Of a stretch of DNA of 16,129 bases, positions 1-7,328 are shown piece by piece. Source of the stretch: DASZCR01 sp035942915 (lineage in GTDB: Bacteria > Acidobacteriota > Blastocatellia > Pyrinomonadales > Pyrinomonadaceae); NCBI GenBank assembly GCA_035942915.1, contig DASZCR010000119.1, positions 1 through 16,129 on the forward strand, in the 5' to 3' direction. The notes under the pieces were generated by a model that did no database searches, was not told the DNA's origin, and saw nothing but the letters and a program-made list of their open reading frames with translations. A program made the position numbers and the translations under genes. Within the stretch, counting starts at the first letter, position 1. Every line of letters starts with the position of its first letter.

Positions 1-806
1 GCCCACGTCTGCCTGTGCGGAAACAGACGCGCCCAGGGAATCTTGGTTGTCGGCTCGGCCGGGTCTGACTGAATGTGCGCCAACTCACTCGCCGAAAGCT
101 TCGGATGCTCCTCCGGGCGTCGATACGAGGCGAGCCAGAACGCCAGCCAGATGAAGCCGAGCGCGCCCGTGATGATGAATGCCCATTGCCAGCCGAAGGT
201 GACGGCAATCCAAGGCACTGTCAGCGGCGCGATGATAGCCCCGACGTTCGAGCCGGAGTTGAAGATGCCGGTCGCCAGCGCACGCTCCTTCTTCGGAAAC
301 CATTCGGCGACCGTCTTGATGGCCGCAGGAAAGTTCCCAGCCTCGCCGAGTCCGAGCGCGAAGCGTGAGATGCCGAAGCCGACGGCCGTGCGCGCCAGCG
401 CGTGTCCCATCGCCGCGACCGACCAGAAGATGATGGCGAAAGAGAAGCCCTTGCGCGTCCCGAACCTGTCCATCAGGTTGCCGACGACCAGCAGCCCGAT
501 GGCATAAGCGGCCTGAAACGCCGTATTGACGTAGCCGTACTCGGCTTCGTTCCAACCGATGGTGCGCTTGAAGTTCTCGTCTGTGGCGAGGATGCCGAGC
601 ACCTGCCGGTCGATGTAGTTAATCGTCGTGGCGAAGAACAGCAGCGCGCAGATGACCCAACGGTAGCGGCCGATACGGCTGACCACTCCCTCGCTCGACG
701 CGACGGCCGCGCCCAACACACTCGCGCCCGCAGACTGCGGAGGCGCAATCTCCGATTCTGATTTCGGAAGCGCGGTCGCCCGCACCACCTTACTCGTATC
801 GCTCAT
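1..806 (-). CDS. exuT: Hexuronate transporter, MFS family (ExuT-like), partial
   Basis: This is the N-terminal 268 residues of a major facilitator permease; the rest lies beyond the left window edge. A soluble stretch of about 45 residues precedes TM1 (about 48-73), which carries NYIDRQ at 63-68, typical of the anion:cation symporter (ACS) subfamily. The loop-2/3 signature appears as GNLMDRFGTRKG (109-120). The stretch from GLGEAGNFPAAIKTVAEWF (152-170) to NSGSNVGAIIAP (183-194) is characteristic of ExuT-like galacturonate/glucuronate transporters. The ATG at 804-806 starts a continuous frame to the edge. Upstream is a purine-rich GGGGTAAGAAG. The gene follows the M24 gene by 48 bases in the same direction, so they are probably co-transcribed. 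Expected role: inner-membrane uptake of hexuronates. The substrate is inferred from family and context. Confidence 0.88.
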   Translation of the reverse strand, partial: MSDTSKVVRATALPKSESEIAPPQSAGASVLGAAVASSEGVVSRIGRYRWVICALLFFATTINYIDRQVLGILATDENFKRTIGWNEAEYGYVNTAFQAAYAIGLLVVGNLMDRFGTRKGFSFAIIFWSVAAMGHALARTAVGFGISRFALGLGEAGNFPAAIKTVAEWFPKKERALATGIFNSGSNVGAIIAPLTVPWIAVTFGWQWAFIITGALGFIWLAFWLASYRRPEEHPKLSASELAHIQSDPAEPTTKIPWARLFPHRQTW

Positions 807-854
807 CTTCTTACCCCGTCTCTTTGAAATGGATTCACTGTGCCGGCGCGCTCA

Positions 855-1976
855 TCAGACGGGAAGCACGCCCGGAGAAAGGTATTCACGGCCGCCGACT
901 TCGACGGCGACCTGCGGCCAATCCTGTGTCGCCGTGACAACTTCCACGCCGTCCCTGCGTGCGATGATGGTCTCCTCGACCTTCGTGCCCGTCACGGACG
1001 GGTTCCACGCGAACGCCTGTCCATCCTGCACCACTTCGGCCGACGCCGGATGTGCCACCCAGTCGCGCGTGCGGTAGCCCGCCGCGCCCCCCTGATGATG
1101 CAGGCGCTCCTCCCCTGCGAAGCCCGCCTCCCTATAAGCGCGCGCCGCCGTCGCATATAGCTCTGAGCCGTTCGCGCCGGGTCGCGTCGCCGCCAGCAGA
1201 TGCGCGTTGACGCGCGCCGCAGCCTCCGTCCTTCTTCGCAACTCTGCATCGACTGCGCCCGCGCAGACGATGCGCGTCAGGCTGACGATGAGTCCGCCGC
1301 GTCGCGCGCAGACGACCAGCATCAAGACCTTTTCCCAACGGCGCAGGGTCGGCACAGGATGACGAAACTGACTGATGCGCTCATCCGCAGCGACCAGACA
1401 GACAACTGCGCGCATCCCTCCGGCGGCGAGCGCGTCGGCGGCACGCCGCGCCACCTCCTGCTCCGTCGCACCCGGTTCGACCTTCCTGATTAACTGCCCG
1501 ACAGCCTGCCCCGCATCGCTCCCCAGTTGCCTGAATCTCTCGACCTCAGAGGACGTAAGCCGATACCTGCAACGAGCGAGCGCGCCTTCGACGACCGCGA
1601 CGCCTGCGCCGATTGGAAGGTCAGAGCCGAGCGCCGCGCCGCCGAGCAGAGCGCCCGCACGTTCGGCCAGAAACGTCGGAGAAGCTTTCTCCTCCTCCCA
1701 TGAAAACTCGACCGGCTCAAACTCCCTGGACGCCAACTCCTCCGCCAGCAGGCGCGGCATCTCAATCCTGTTAGCGAGCACAAAACACTTCCCGTCGGCA
1801 CGCACCAGCAGCGCCCCGGCTCCCGCGTCGCGGCTCGTATCGATGCCGTTCGTCCCGCCCGCCGTCAGCCAAGAGAAGTTGTGCTGCGCGCCCACGAGCA
1901 CGCCGCCTAACCCTTCAGCGGCGAGCATCCTCGTCACCCTCCCGACCTTCTCCGCAATCTCGGTGCTTCGCTCCAT
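855..1976 (-). CDS. M24-family (creatinase/aminopeptidase P fold) protein, non-canonical active site
   Basis: A 373-residue protein with the two-domain architecture of M24 proteins: a creatinase-like N-terminal domain (about 1-140) and a pita-bread catalytic-fold domain (about 150-350). Recognisable elements are SLTRIVCAG (232-240), HHQGGAAGY (293-301) and KVEETIIA (332-339). Canonical M24 peptidases bind two metals through D, D, H, E, E. Here the region expected to carry the two Asp reads CARRGGLIVSLTR with no Asp, and the first Glu region reads AFAWNPSVTG. Only the His pair and the last Glu look preserved, so ordinary dinuclear peptidase activity is doubtful. Creatinase and DddP show that this fold can catalyse non-peptidase reactions. 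No Shine-Dalgarno is visible; the heptad repeat begins 7 bases upstream of the ATG. It sits between an SDR gene and a hexuronate transporter, suggesting a catabolic or accessory role. Exact function unknown. Confidence 0.8.
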   Translation of the reverse strand: MERSTEIAEKVGRVTRMLAAEGLGGVLVGAQHNFSWLTAGGTNGIDTSRDAGAGALLVRADGKCFVLANRIEMPRLLAEELASREFEPVEFSWEEEKASPTFLAERAGALLGGAALGSDLPIGAGVAVVEGALARCRYRLTSSEVERFRQLGSDAGQAVGQLIRKVEPGATEQEVARRAADALAAGGMRAVVCLVAADERISQFRHPVPTLRRWEKVLMLVVCARRGGLIVSLTRIVCAGAVDAELRRRTEAAARVNAHLLAATRPGANGSELYATAARAYREAGFAGEERLHHQGGAAGYRTRDWVAHPASAEVVQDGQAFAWNPSVTGTKVEETIIARRDGVEVVTATQDWPQVAVEVGGREYLSPGVLPV

Positions 1977-1983
1977 AAGACTA

Positions 1984-2086
1984 GTGATGAGTGATGAGTG
2001 GTAGGTGATAAGTGATAGGTGATGAGTGATAGGTGATAAGAGAATAGCTTTTTTCCTATCACCTATTACCTATCACCTATCACCTG
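1984..2086. repeat. GTGATRR heptad hairpin repeat, copy A
   Basis: Eight in-phase heptads of the form GTGATNN or close (GTGATGA, GTGATGA, GTGGTAG, GTGATAA, GTGATAG, GTGATGA, GTGATAG, GTGATAA) occupy 1984-2039. A spacer GAGAATAGCTTTTTT follows, then four inverse units (CCTATCA, CCTATTA, CCTATCA, CCTATCA) at 2055-2082 and a partial unit. The two arms can pair into an imperfect stem of roughly 28 bp. The element fills the gap between the SDR stop codon (2090-2092) and the M24 start codon (1976), both genes being leftward. It is related to copies at 8174-8283 and 10763-10871. Confidence 0.92.
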
Positions 2087-2089
2087 CCT

Positions 2090-2866
2090 TTACTGGTTGA
2101 CCCCGCTGGCGAGGAAGCCTCCATCGACGACGAGCACTTCGCCGTTGACGAAGCTGGCGGCCTCAGAGGCGAGGAAGACGGCTGCTCCGGCCAGTTCCTC
2201 AACCTTGCCGAAGCGGCGTGCAGGCGTCCGCAACTGAAACTCGCGCCCGCGCTCCGTCTCGTCCAAAAGCTTCTGGTTGAGCGCCGTGCGGAAGACGCCG
2301 GGCGCAATGGCGTTGACGTTGACGCCGCGCGCAGCCCACTCGACGGCCAGCGATTTCGTCAGCGACGCCACCGCAGCCTTGCTCGCAGAGTAGGCTGCCA
2401 CCTCGTAGAGCGCGACGAAGGTCGAGAGCGACGCGATGTTGATGATGCGGCCATATTCGCGTTCGAGCATGTGGCGACCGAAGACCTGACACGCGCGCAG
2501 CGTCCCCGTCAGGTTGGTTTCGATGATGTCGTTCCAGTCTTCCTCCGTGAAGTCGAGCGTCGGGGCGCGCTTGGTGCGACCGGCCGAGTTGACGAGGATG
2601 TCCACCTTCCCGAACGCCTCGATGCTCGCTTCAAGCACGCGCTCAAGAGAGGCGCGGTCGGAAACATCGGAGACGACGCGCAGGCTGCGCCGGCCGCGTT
2701 CCTCAATCTCGCGCGCCGCCATCTCGACCTGCTCCGCCCGCCGCGAGGTCGGGACAACGTCTGCTCCTGCTTCGGCCAGCCCGTGCGCGATGGCGCGGCC
2801 GATACCCGAAGTGCCGCCGATGACGACGGCCACCCGGCCGTGCAATTCCAGGGGTTTGTAACTCAT
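2090..2866 (-). CDS. SDR-family oxidoreductase, KduD/FabG-like
   Basis: A 258-residue classical short-chain dehydrogenase. The Rossmann glycine motif is GGTSGIG (17-23), the structural NNAG motif is NSAG (93-96), and the catalytic S146, Y159 and K163 are in place (IASLS, YSASK). The C-terminal NGEVLVVDGG is typical. The start is set at the ATG of MSYKPLELHG (2864-2866), because it begins the normal SDR N-terminus and the longer upstream frame reads as low-complexity leader. A weak GAAAGAG lies upstream. It is the first gene of the leftward group with an M24 protein and an ExuT-like permease, so the substrate is probably a sugar acid. Candidate reactions are the KduD reaction or reduction of tagaturonate or fructuronate in place of UxaB/UxuB; the sequence alone does not decide. 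The gene ends directly against repeat copy A. Confidence 0.9.
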   Translation of the reverse strand: MSYKPLELHGRVAVVIGGTSGIGRAIAHGLAEAGADVVPTSRRAEQVEMAAREIEERGRRSLRVVSDVSDRASLERVLEASIEAFGKVDILVNSAGRTKRAPTLDFTEEDWNDIIETNLTGTLRACQVFGRHMLEREYGRIINIASLSTFVALYEVAAYSASKAAVASLTKSLAVEWAARGVNVNAIAPGVFRTALNQKLLDETERGREFQLRTPARRFGKVEELAGAAVFLASEAASFVNGEVLVVDGGFLASGVNQ

Positions 2867-2972
2867 GTAGAGGCTCTTTCTGACTTCAAAGGGGTTTGCG
2901 CTTGTGTCTCTCCGGGCGACCTGTCGGCTCTTTCGCGGGGCTTCAGCCGGCGTCTTGAGCCGCACTTTAGAA

Positions 2973-2988
2973 GGTTAAACCAATTAAT
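2973..2988 (-). promoter_or_regulatory. Operator-like site, GGT-N3-ACC type
   Basis: Read on the minus strand this is ATTAATTGGTTTAACC. It shares TTAATTGGT-N3-ACC with the sites at 11934 and 12212, and the GGT-N3-ACC core with the site at 3133. It lies just downstream of the candidate minus-strand promoter (3004-3032), a position suited to repression of the SDR / M24 / exuT group. The core matches the FadR-subfamily GntR pattern (for example PdhR and LldR, ATTGGTNNNACCAAT). Confidence 0.55.
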
Positions 2989-3003
2989 GATAGCGCGCAG
3001 GGT

Positions 3004-3032
3004 ATGTAACACCAGCGGGCAAGCCCTGTCAA
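3004..3032 (-). promoter_or_regulatory. Candidate sigma-70 promoter for the leftward SDR operon
   Basis: The minus strand reads TTGACA (3027-3032), a 17-base spacer, then TTACAT (3004-3009). The -35 is perfect and the -10 weak. A start near 2997 would leave a leader of about 130 bases and place the operator-like site 2973-2988 at about +9 to +24. Not tested experimentally. Confidence 0.45.
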
Positions 3033-3083
3033 GCTTCAAATTGGCTGCGTATCGGCATTCCTGTTAATTTATTGCAATTCATC

Positions 3084-3112
3084 TTGCTTTATCATCATGG
3101 GTGTGGTAAATA
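3084..3112 (+). promoter_or_regulatory. Candidate promoter for the rightward nagB-like / uxaA operon
   Basis: TTGCTT (3084-3089), a 17-base spacer and TAAATA (3107-3112) preceded by TGG, giving an extended -10-like context. The palindromic operator-like site at 3133-3147 would lie about 15-30 bases after the start point, the same geometry as on the opposite strand. Both boxes are imperfect. Confidence 0.35.
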
Positions 3113-3132
3113 GTTGCTTCTTCGATTTACGA

Positions 3133-3147
3133 AATGGTTATACCATT
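3133..3147 (+). promoter_or_regulatory. Perfect palindromic operator-like site AATGGT-TAT-ACCATT
   Basis: The 15-base site AATGGTTATACCATT has perfect six-base half sites around a 3-base centre. It is the most symmetric of four GGT-N3-ACC sites in the control regions of this window. It sits in the leader of the rightward catabolic operon. A FadR-type GntR regulator is the most likely binder by pattern; the LacI/ROK fusion encoded downstream is the alternative. Confidence 0.6.
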
Positions 3148-3167
3148 GATTGATTTAACAACTTAAT

Positions 3168-3190
3168 CCCGCCCTGTCGAGCGGGTTTTT
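3168..3190 (+). terminator. Terminator-like hairpin in the leader of the nagB-like gene
   Basis: CCCGC (3168-3172), an 8-base loop, GCGGG (3181-3185) and five T residues (3186-3190) form a short intrinsic-terminator-like structure. It lies between the candidate promoter/operator and the GTG start at 3222, so it could be a leader attenuator rather than the end of a gene; no gene ends upstream on this strand within the window. The stem is only 5 bp. Confidence 0.45.
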
Positions 3191-3221
3191 GTCGAAAGCC
3201 TGCGGAGGTCACAGAAGAGCG

Positions 3222-4160
3222 GTGTCGGCTCCCAACACGCAACCCATCACGCGCCGCGTCGTCGGCAGCAACGTCTGGCTCGCGCATGGCGAAGGCCCCG
3301 ACCCGGTGGCCGCTTTGCAGGCGCGTGAACTGCGTTACGAGATACTCGAATCGGAGGAGGCCGTCGGGCGCGCGCAACTTGAGGAGTTGCAGAGGGCTGC
3401 GCGCGAGAAGGACGGTGATGTGGTCATCATCCTGCTCGGCGGGCGCGGGGCGCAGGCCATGTATCGGATATTGGGGGCGCTGGCCGAAGGGACGGAGGCG
3501 GACGCGTTGCTCGCGCGTCTGCACGTCTTCACGCAGGACGCGCTCGCGCCGATGCGGATGGACAACGGCCTCAGTTTCGTCCGCGACTTCGAGCGGCTGC
3601 TCGGCGCGTCGTTCTTCTCGAAGGTCAAGAGTTTTACGCCGATGCGCACCGACACGAGCGACCTCGAAGGCGGGCTGGCGCGCTACCTTGAGCGGCTCGA
3701 ATCTCTGGGCGGGATAGATATCTTCTTTCTCGGCCTCGGCCCGGAGCCGGGCGAGGCGTCGCATCTCTGCTACATCAAACCGGGTTCGGGCGCGACGGCG
3801 CGCGACGTGGCCGGGGTGATTCCCATTTCTCAGAGCATCCTCGAACACCACATCACGAAGTTCAAGGTCGGCGGCAGCCGCGTCACCGCAGAGGACGAGG
3901 CGGAGTGCCGCGCGGCGACGCACATCCTGACGCTCGGCCCGGCCGCCATCCTCGGCGCACGCCGCATCGTGCAGTCTATCGTCGATGCTTCGACTGCCCC
4001 TGCTAAACGCGCCAGCTATCGCCGCGTGTTGGAGACCAAGATTGAGGACGACGTCGCGCGACGCGCGGCACAGATGGACAAGAATCCGGGGCTGTGGCTG
4101 CGCCTCCATCCGAATGTCCGTTCGCTCGTCCTGCCGGACGTGTTCCAAGCCCAAGACTGA
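3222..4160 (+). CDS. Divergent NagB / 6-phosphogluconolactonase-fold protein
   Basis: A 312-residue protein resembling the NagB/RpiA/CoA-transferase superfamily (glucosamine-6-phosphate deaminase and 6-phosphogluconolactonase). Matching elements: VIILLGGRGAQAMYRILG (68-85) in place of the phosphate-binding SGGSTP loop; HVFTQDALAP (101-110) where NagB has the NMDEY segment; IFFLGLGPEPGEASHL (167-182) for the GVGPDGHIAF region; THILTLGPAAILGARRIV (233-250) for the C-terminal TLGVGT-ARKI segment. The usual active-site Asp and His are altered, so the NagB reaction should not be assumed. GTG at 3222 is chosen because GGAGGT at 3204-3209 precedes it; a TTG at 3189 is possible. It is 29 bases from uxaA in the same direction. 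An isomerase or lactonase acting on uronate intermediates is a reasonable inference, not a demonstrated role. Confidence 0.78.
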   Translation: MSAPNTQPITRRVVGSNVWLAHGEGPDPVAALQARELRYEILESEEAVGRAQLEELQRAAREKDGDVVIILLGGRGAQAMYRILGALAEGTEADALLARLHVFTQDALAPMRMDNGLSFVRDFERLLGASFFSKVKSFTPMRTDTSDLEGGLARYLERLESLGGIDIFFLGLGPEPGEASHLCYIKPGSGATARDVAGVIPISQSILEHHITKFKVGGSRVTAEDEAECRAATHILTLGPAAILGARRIVQSIVDASTAPAKRASYRRVLETKIEDDVARRAAQMDKNPGLWLRLHPNVRSLVLPDVFQAQD

Positions 4161-4189
4161 AGCCGGAAGGCAAGAAAGTTAGACGTATA

Positions 4190-5761
4190 ATGTCGAGCAT
4201 GATTACACAGGCCGCGCCCGTCAGCGAGTACGCCATCATTGTCAGCCCGGAGGACAACCTCGCGGTCGTCAAGCGCGAGACAGTGCCGGGTCTCGAAGTT
4301 GCGCTGCCGAGCGGGCGCATCGTCCGCGTCGCGGCGGCAGTGCCGCCCGGCCATCGCTTCGCCACGCGCGACATCCCTGCGGGCGAGTTCGTCCTACAGT
4401 ACGGCCAGCCCATCGGCACGAGCCTCGGCATCCGAGAGGGCGACTACATCTCGCACGCCAACATGTCGAACGACGTGCCGGTCGTGCGCGACCTGCCCGC
4501 AGACCTCTACACTCCGCCGCCCGACTACTTGCCCGTCTCCGAGCGCGCCACCTTCAAGGGCTTCCGCCGACGCGACGGACGCGTGGGGACGCGCAACTTC
4601 ATCCTCATCGTCCCGACCTCGATGTGCGCCAGCCACGAAGCGCAGCAGATTTCGATGATGTCAGAGTTTCTACACTACAAGCGCGAGCGTTATCCGAACG
4701 TTGACGGCGTCGTTGCTATCCCGCACAACAAGGGCTGCGGCTGTCAGGACGGTTCGACCATCGACGTGATGCTGCGCACGCTCTCGAACTACGCCGACCA
4801 TCCGAACGTCGGCGGCGTGATTCTGATGGACTTGGGCTGCGAGAAGACCAATCTGGCGCGTGTCGAAAAGTATCTTCTCAAGCGCGAGAAGGCTTTCGAT
4901 AAACCTGTCGCCAAGATTGGGATTCAGGACATCGGCGGTACGCAGGCGGCCATCGAGCAGGGGCTGCGCGAGGTCGAGCGGATGCTGCCGGAGGTGAATC
5001 GCATCGAGCGCGAGGAAGTGCCTGTCAGCGAACTAGTCCTCGGCGTCAAGTGCGGCGGCTCGGACGGGTTTTCTGGCATCTCCGCCAATCCGAGTCTGGG
5101 ACGCGCGGCCGACCAACTCGTACGCTCCGGCGGCACAGTGCTCATTACGGAAGTGCCTGAGTTCTGCGGCGCTGAACATATCCTCGCGCACCGTGCGAAG
5201 GATGCCGAGACAGGTCGCGCGATTTACCGGATGATTGATTGGTACAAGGAGTACGCCTCGAAGTTCGGGGCTGTGCTCAACCAGAATCCGAGTCCCGGCA
5301 ACATCGCGGGCGGCCTGCTCAACATCACGATTAAAAGTTTGGGCGCGATGGCGAAGGCAGGCACGACCCGTGTCGAGGGCGTCATCGAATACGCCGAGAC
5401 GCCGCAGGGGCGCGGTCTTCATCTGATGCAGGGGCCGGGCTACGACCAGGAATCGACGCCGGGACTCGTCGCGGCCGGTGCGACCGTCGTCGTCTTCACG
5501 ACGGGGCGCGGGACGACCATCGGCAACGCCATTGCGCCTGTCATCAAACTGGCCTCAAACAACGCTGTCTTCGAGCGCATGTCGCGCGACTTAGACCTTT
5601 CGGCGGGCAACGTCATCGAGGGTACGGAGAGTATTGATGAGGTCGGCGCGCGTGTCTTCGAGCACGTCCGCCGCGTCGCCTCCGGCGAGGTCTTGGCGAA
5701 GGCCGAAGAGCATAAGCACAGGGAGTTTCAGTTCTGGGCGGAGCAGACCGTCTCCCTCTAA
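4190..5761 (+). CDS. uxaA: Altronate dehydratase (UxaA/GarD family)
   Basis: A 523-residue enzyme of the altronate/galactarate dehydratase family, which removes water from D-altronate to give 2-keto-3-deoxygluconate. An N-terminal SAF-like domain spans about 15-100. The catalytic part shows GTRNFILIVPTS (133-144), HNKGCGC (179-185), GCEKTNL (216-222), GGSDGFSGISANPSLG (289-304), TEVPEFCGAEH (320-330), NPSPGNIAGG (366-375) and FTTGRGT (436-442), ending in HREFQFWAEQT. Length is close to E. coli UxaA (about 495). The start is the ATG of MSSMITQ; a second ATG at 4199 is possible and the ribosome site is weak. Galactarate dehydratase (GarD) is the main alternative, since the families share all these motifs; the pectin context favours altronate. 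The regulator gene follows after 14 bases. Confidence 0.9.
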   Translation: MSSMITQAAPVSEYAIIVSPEDNLAVVKRETVPGLEVALPSGRIVRVAAAVPPGHRFATRDIPAGEFVLQYGQPIGTSLGIREGDYISHANMSNDVPVVRDLPADLYTPPPDYLPVSERATFKGFRRRDGRVGTRNFILIVPTSMCASHEAQQISMMSEFLHYKRERYPNVDGVVAIPHNKGCGCQDGSTIDVMLRTLSNYADHPNVGGVILMDLGCEKTNLARVEKYLLKREKAFDKPVAKIGIQDIGGTQAAIEQGLREVERMLPEVNRIEREEVPVSELVLGVKCGGSDGFSGISANPSLGRAADQLVRSGGTVLITEVPEFCGAEHILAHRAKDAETGRAIYRMIDWYKEYASKFGAVLNQNPSPGNIAGGLLNITIKSLGAMAKAGTTRVEGVIEYAETPQGRGLHLMQGPGYDQESTPGLVAAGATVVVFTTGRGTTIGNAIAPVIKLASNNAVFERMSRDLDLSAGNVIEGTESIDEVGARVFEHVRRVASGEVLAKAEEHKHREFQFWAEQTVSL

Positions 5762-5775
5762 AGAGTATTGGTCAA

Positions 5776-7281
5776 ATGCCCACGCTGAGAGATGTGGCAG
5801 CACTGGCGGGCGTCTCTGTGGCGACCGTCTCTAACGTCGTCAACGACGCCCGTCGCGTCTCGCCGGCCACGCGCGCACGCGTCGAAGAGGCGATGATTCG
5901 TCTCAATTACGCGCCCGCACGCAACGTCGTCGAGATGAGCGCCGCGCGGCGTTCGGACGACGCACGCGTGCGCGCCGCCGTCTTCCCTTCGGGCATCGCT
6001 GCGCGTCGAGAGACGGCGTCCTCGCCGCACGTTGCGACCGCGACGCACGCCGAGACGGTCGCAGTCGAGACGGTGATGCCCGCCAAGTCGGCGCGCCTGT
6101 TGCTCCGTCTGTTGCGCGCGGCGCAACCCATCTCACGCGTCGAACTCGCACGCCGACTCGGCGTCAACCGCAGCACCGTCACGGATACCTTCAAACCGCT
6201 TATCGCCTCCGGCCTGGTGCGCGAGGAGAGCGTGCAGTCAGTGCCGGGCGCTGACCGCGTCGTCGGCCGTCCGGCCGCAGCCCTCTCGCTCAACGGCGAC
6301 CGGGATTTCTTCGTCGGCGTCAACATCGGCGTGCGACGCGTGCAGGTCGGACTCGGCACGCTCGGCGGCGACATCATCAGAGAAGACGACTTCGACACGC
6401 CCGCCGACCCGTCCGAAGCATTGTCGCTCATTCGCGCTTCGGTCGAACGGCTCTGCGCAGCGAGCGACGGACTCACGCTGAGGATGCTTGGCGTCAGCGT
6501 CTCCGGCATGACCGACGCCGCGCGCAGTCGTCTGGTCTATGCTCCGCATCTCGGTTGGCATAATGTGGCGATTGCCGACGCCCTCCGTTTCAATCAGGCT
6601 GGTACTCTGGCCGAGCCTGATGAAGAGGCCGTCCCCGTGATGGTCGAGAACGACGCGACGGCCGCAGCCATCTACGAGGCGCGCTTGCGTCTGCGCGATA
6701 CGGCCGTCAACATGATGGAGAACTTCGTCCTCGTGCGTTCGGGTACGGGCATCGGCGTCGGGTTGGTGCTCGGCGGAGAGGTCTATCGCGGGACGGGTCA
6801 CGGCGAGGGATTGGCGGGCGAGTTCGGCCACATGACCATCGTCGCGGGCGGCAAACCTTGCGTGTGCGGCAATCGCGGCTGTTGGGAACGATACGCGTCT
6901 GCCTCTTCGGCCGCCTCGCTCTACGCGGGCGAACGTTTGCAGACGCACGGAGCAGCGCCGCTGCGTTATTTCGAGATTGTCGCGCGGGCTGAAGCGGGAG
7001 AGTTGCGCGCACGCCGGACGTTGGAGAGGGTTGGCGAGTATCTCGGCATCGGCATCGGCAACGTCATCATGGGGCTTGGCGTGCCGCGCGTGATTTTGAG
7101 CGGGCGCGTCGTGCTCGGTTGGAAGTTCATCCGCGAGCCGCTGCGGAGCGCCGTCGCGCAGAGCATGGCGGGGAGGGCGGCCGGGTGGTCTGTCGAGCCG
7201 GGCGAACCGCGCGGAGCAGGTCTCGGCGGCGCGCTCGAAGTCGCGGCCGAAGGTTTCTTAACGTCGGGCTTCTACGTCTGA
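5776..7281 (+). CDS. LacI-HTH / ROK fusion transcriptional regulator
   Basis: A 501-residue regulator with two separate DNA-binding modules. Residues 3-50 are a LacI-type helix-turn-helix with hinge (LRDVAALAGVSVATVSN, then VSPATRARVEEAM and LNYAP). A variable Ala/Arg-rich linker (about 55-100) follows. Residues 105-150 are a MarR-like winged helix typical of ROK repressors (ISRVELARRLGVNRSTVTD), then GRP (165-167). Residues 175-500 are the ROK sugar-binding domain with END (291-293), the EFGH motif (H352) and the zinc cluster CVCGNRGC (C362, C364, C369). The kinase phosphate motif DxGxT is replaced by NIGVRR (183-188), arguing for a sensor rather than a sugar kinase. No LacI periplasmic-binding-like domain is present. 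It probably senses a uronate intermediate and controls this cluster. An AAAGAG lies 9 bases upstream of the ATG; it is likely co-transcribed with uxaA. Confidence 0.92.
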   Translation: MPTLRDVAALAGVSVATVSNVVNDARRVSPATRARVEEAMIRLNYAPARNVVEMSAARRSDDARVRAAVFPSGIAARRETASSPHVATATHAETVAVETVMPAKSARLLLRLLRAAQPISRVELARRLGVNRSTVTDTFKPLIASGLVREESVQSVPGADRVVGRPAAALSLNGDRDFFVGVNIGVRRVQVGLGTLGGDIIREDDFDTPADPSEALSLIRASVERLCAASDGLTLRMLGVSVSGMTDAARSRLVYAPHLGWHNVAIADALRFNQAGTLAEPDEEAVPVMVENDATAAAIYEARLRLRDTAVNMMENFVLVRSGTGIGVGLVLGGEVYRGTGHGEGLAGEFGHMTIVAGGKPCVCGNRGCWERYASASSAASLYAGERLQTHGAAPLRYFEIVARAEAGELRARRTLERVGEYLGIGIGNVIMGLGVPRVILSGRVVLGWKFIREPLRSAVAQSMAGRAAGWSVEPGEPRGAGLGGALEVAAEGFLTSGFYV

Positions 7282-7328
7282 TTGAAGACGAGTTCGGCGT
7301 TCAACGTTTCTTACAGGGAGGTTTACGC

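Noticed and set aside
2867..2965. N-terminal extension of the first SDR by 33 residues
   Set aside because: The extension is basic leader-like sequence outside the SDR fold; the ATG at 2864-2866 gives the normal family N-terminus.
3138..4154. Minus-strand open frame of 338 codons opposite the NagB-like gene
   Set aside because: The plus frame shows superfamily motifs and a GGAGGT ribosome site; the minus translation is Arg-rich low complexity.
7119..7328. N-terminal extension of the KduI-like gene by 70 residues
   Set aside because: It overlaps the regulator's 3' end in another frame and is Arg-rich; GGGAGG seven bases before ATG 7329 fixes the start.
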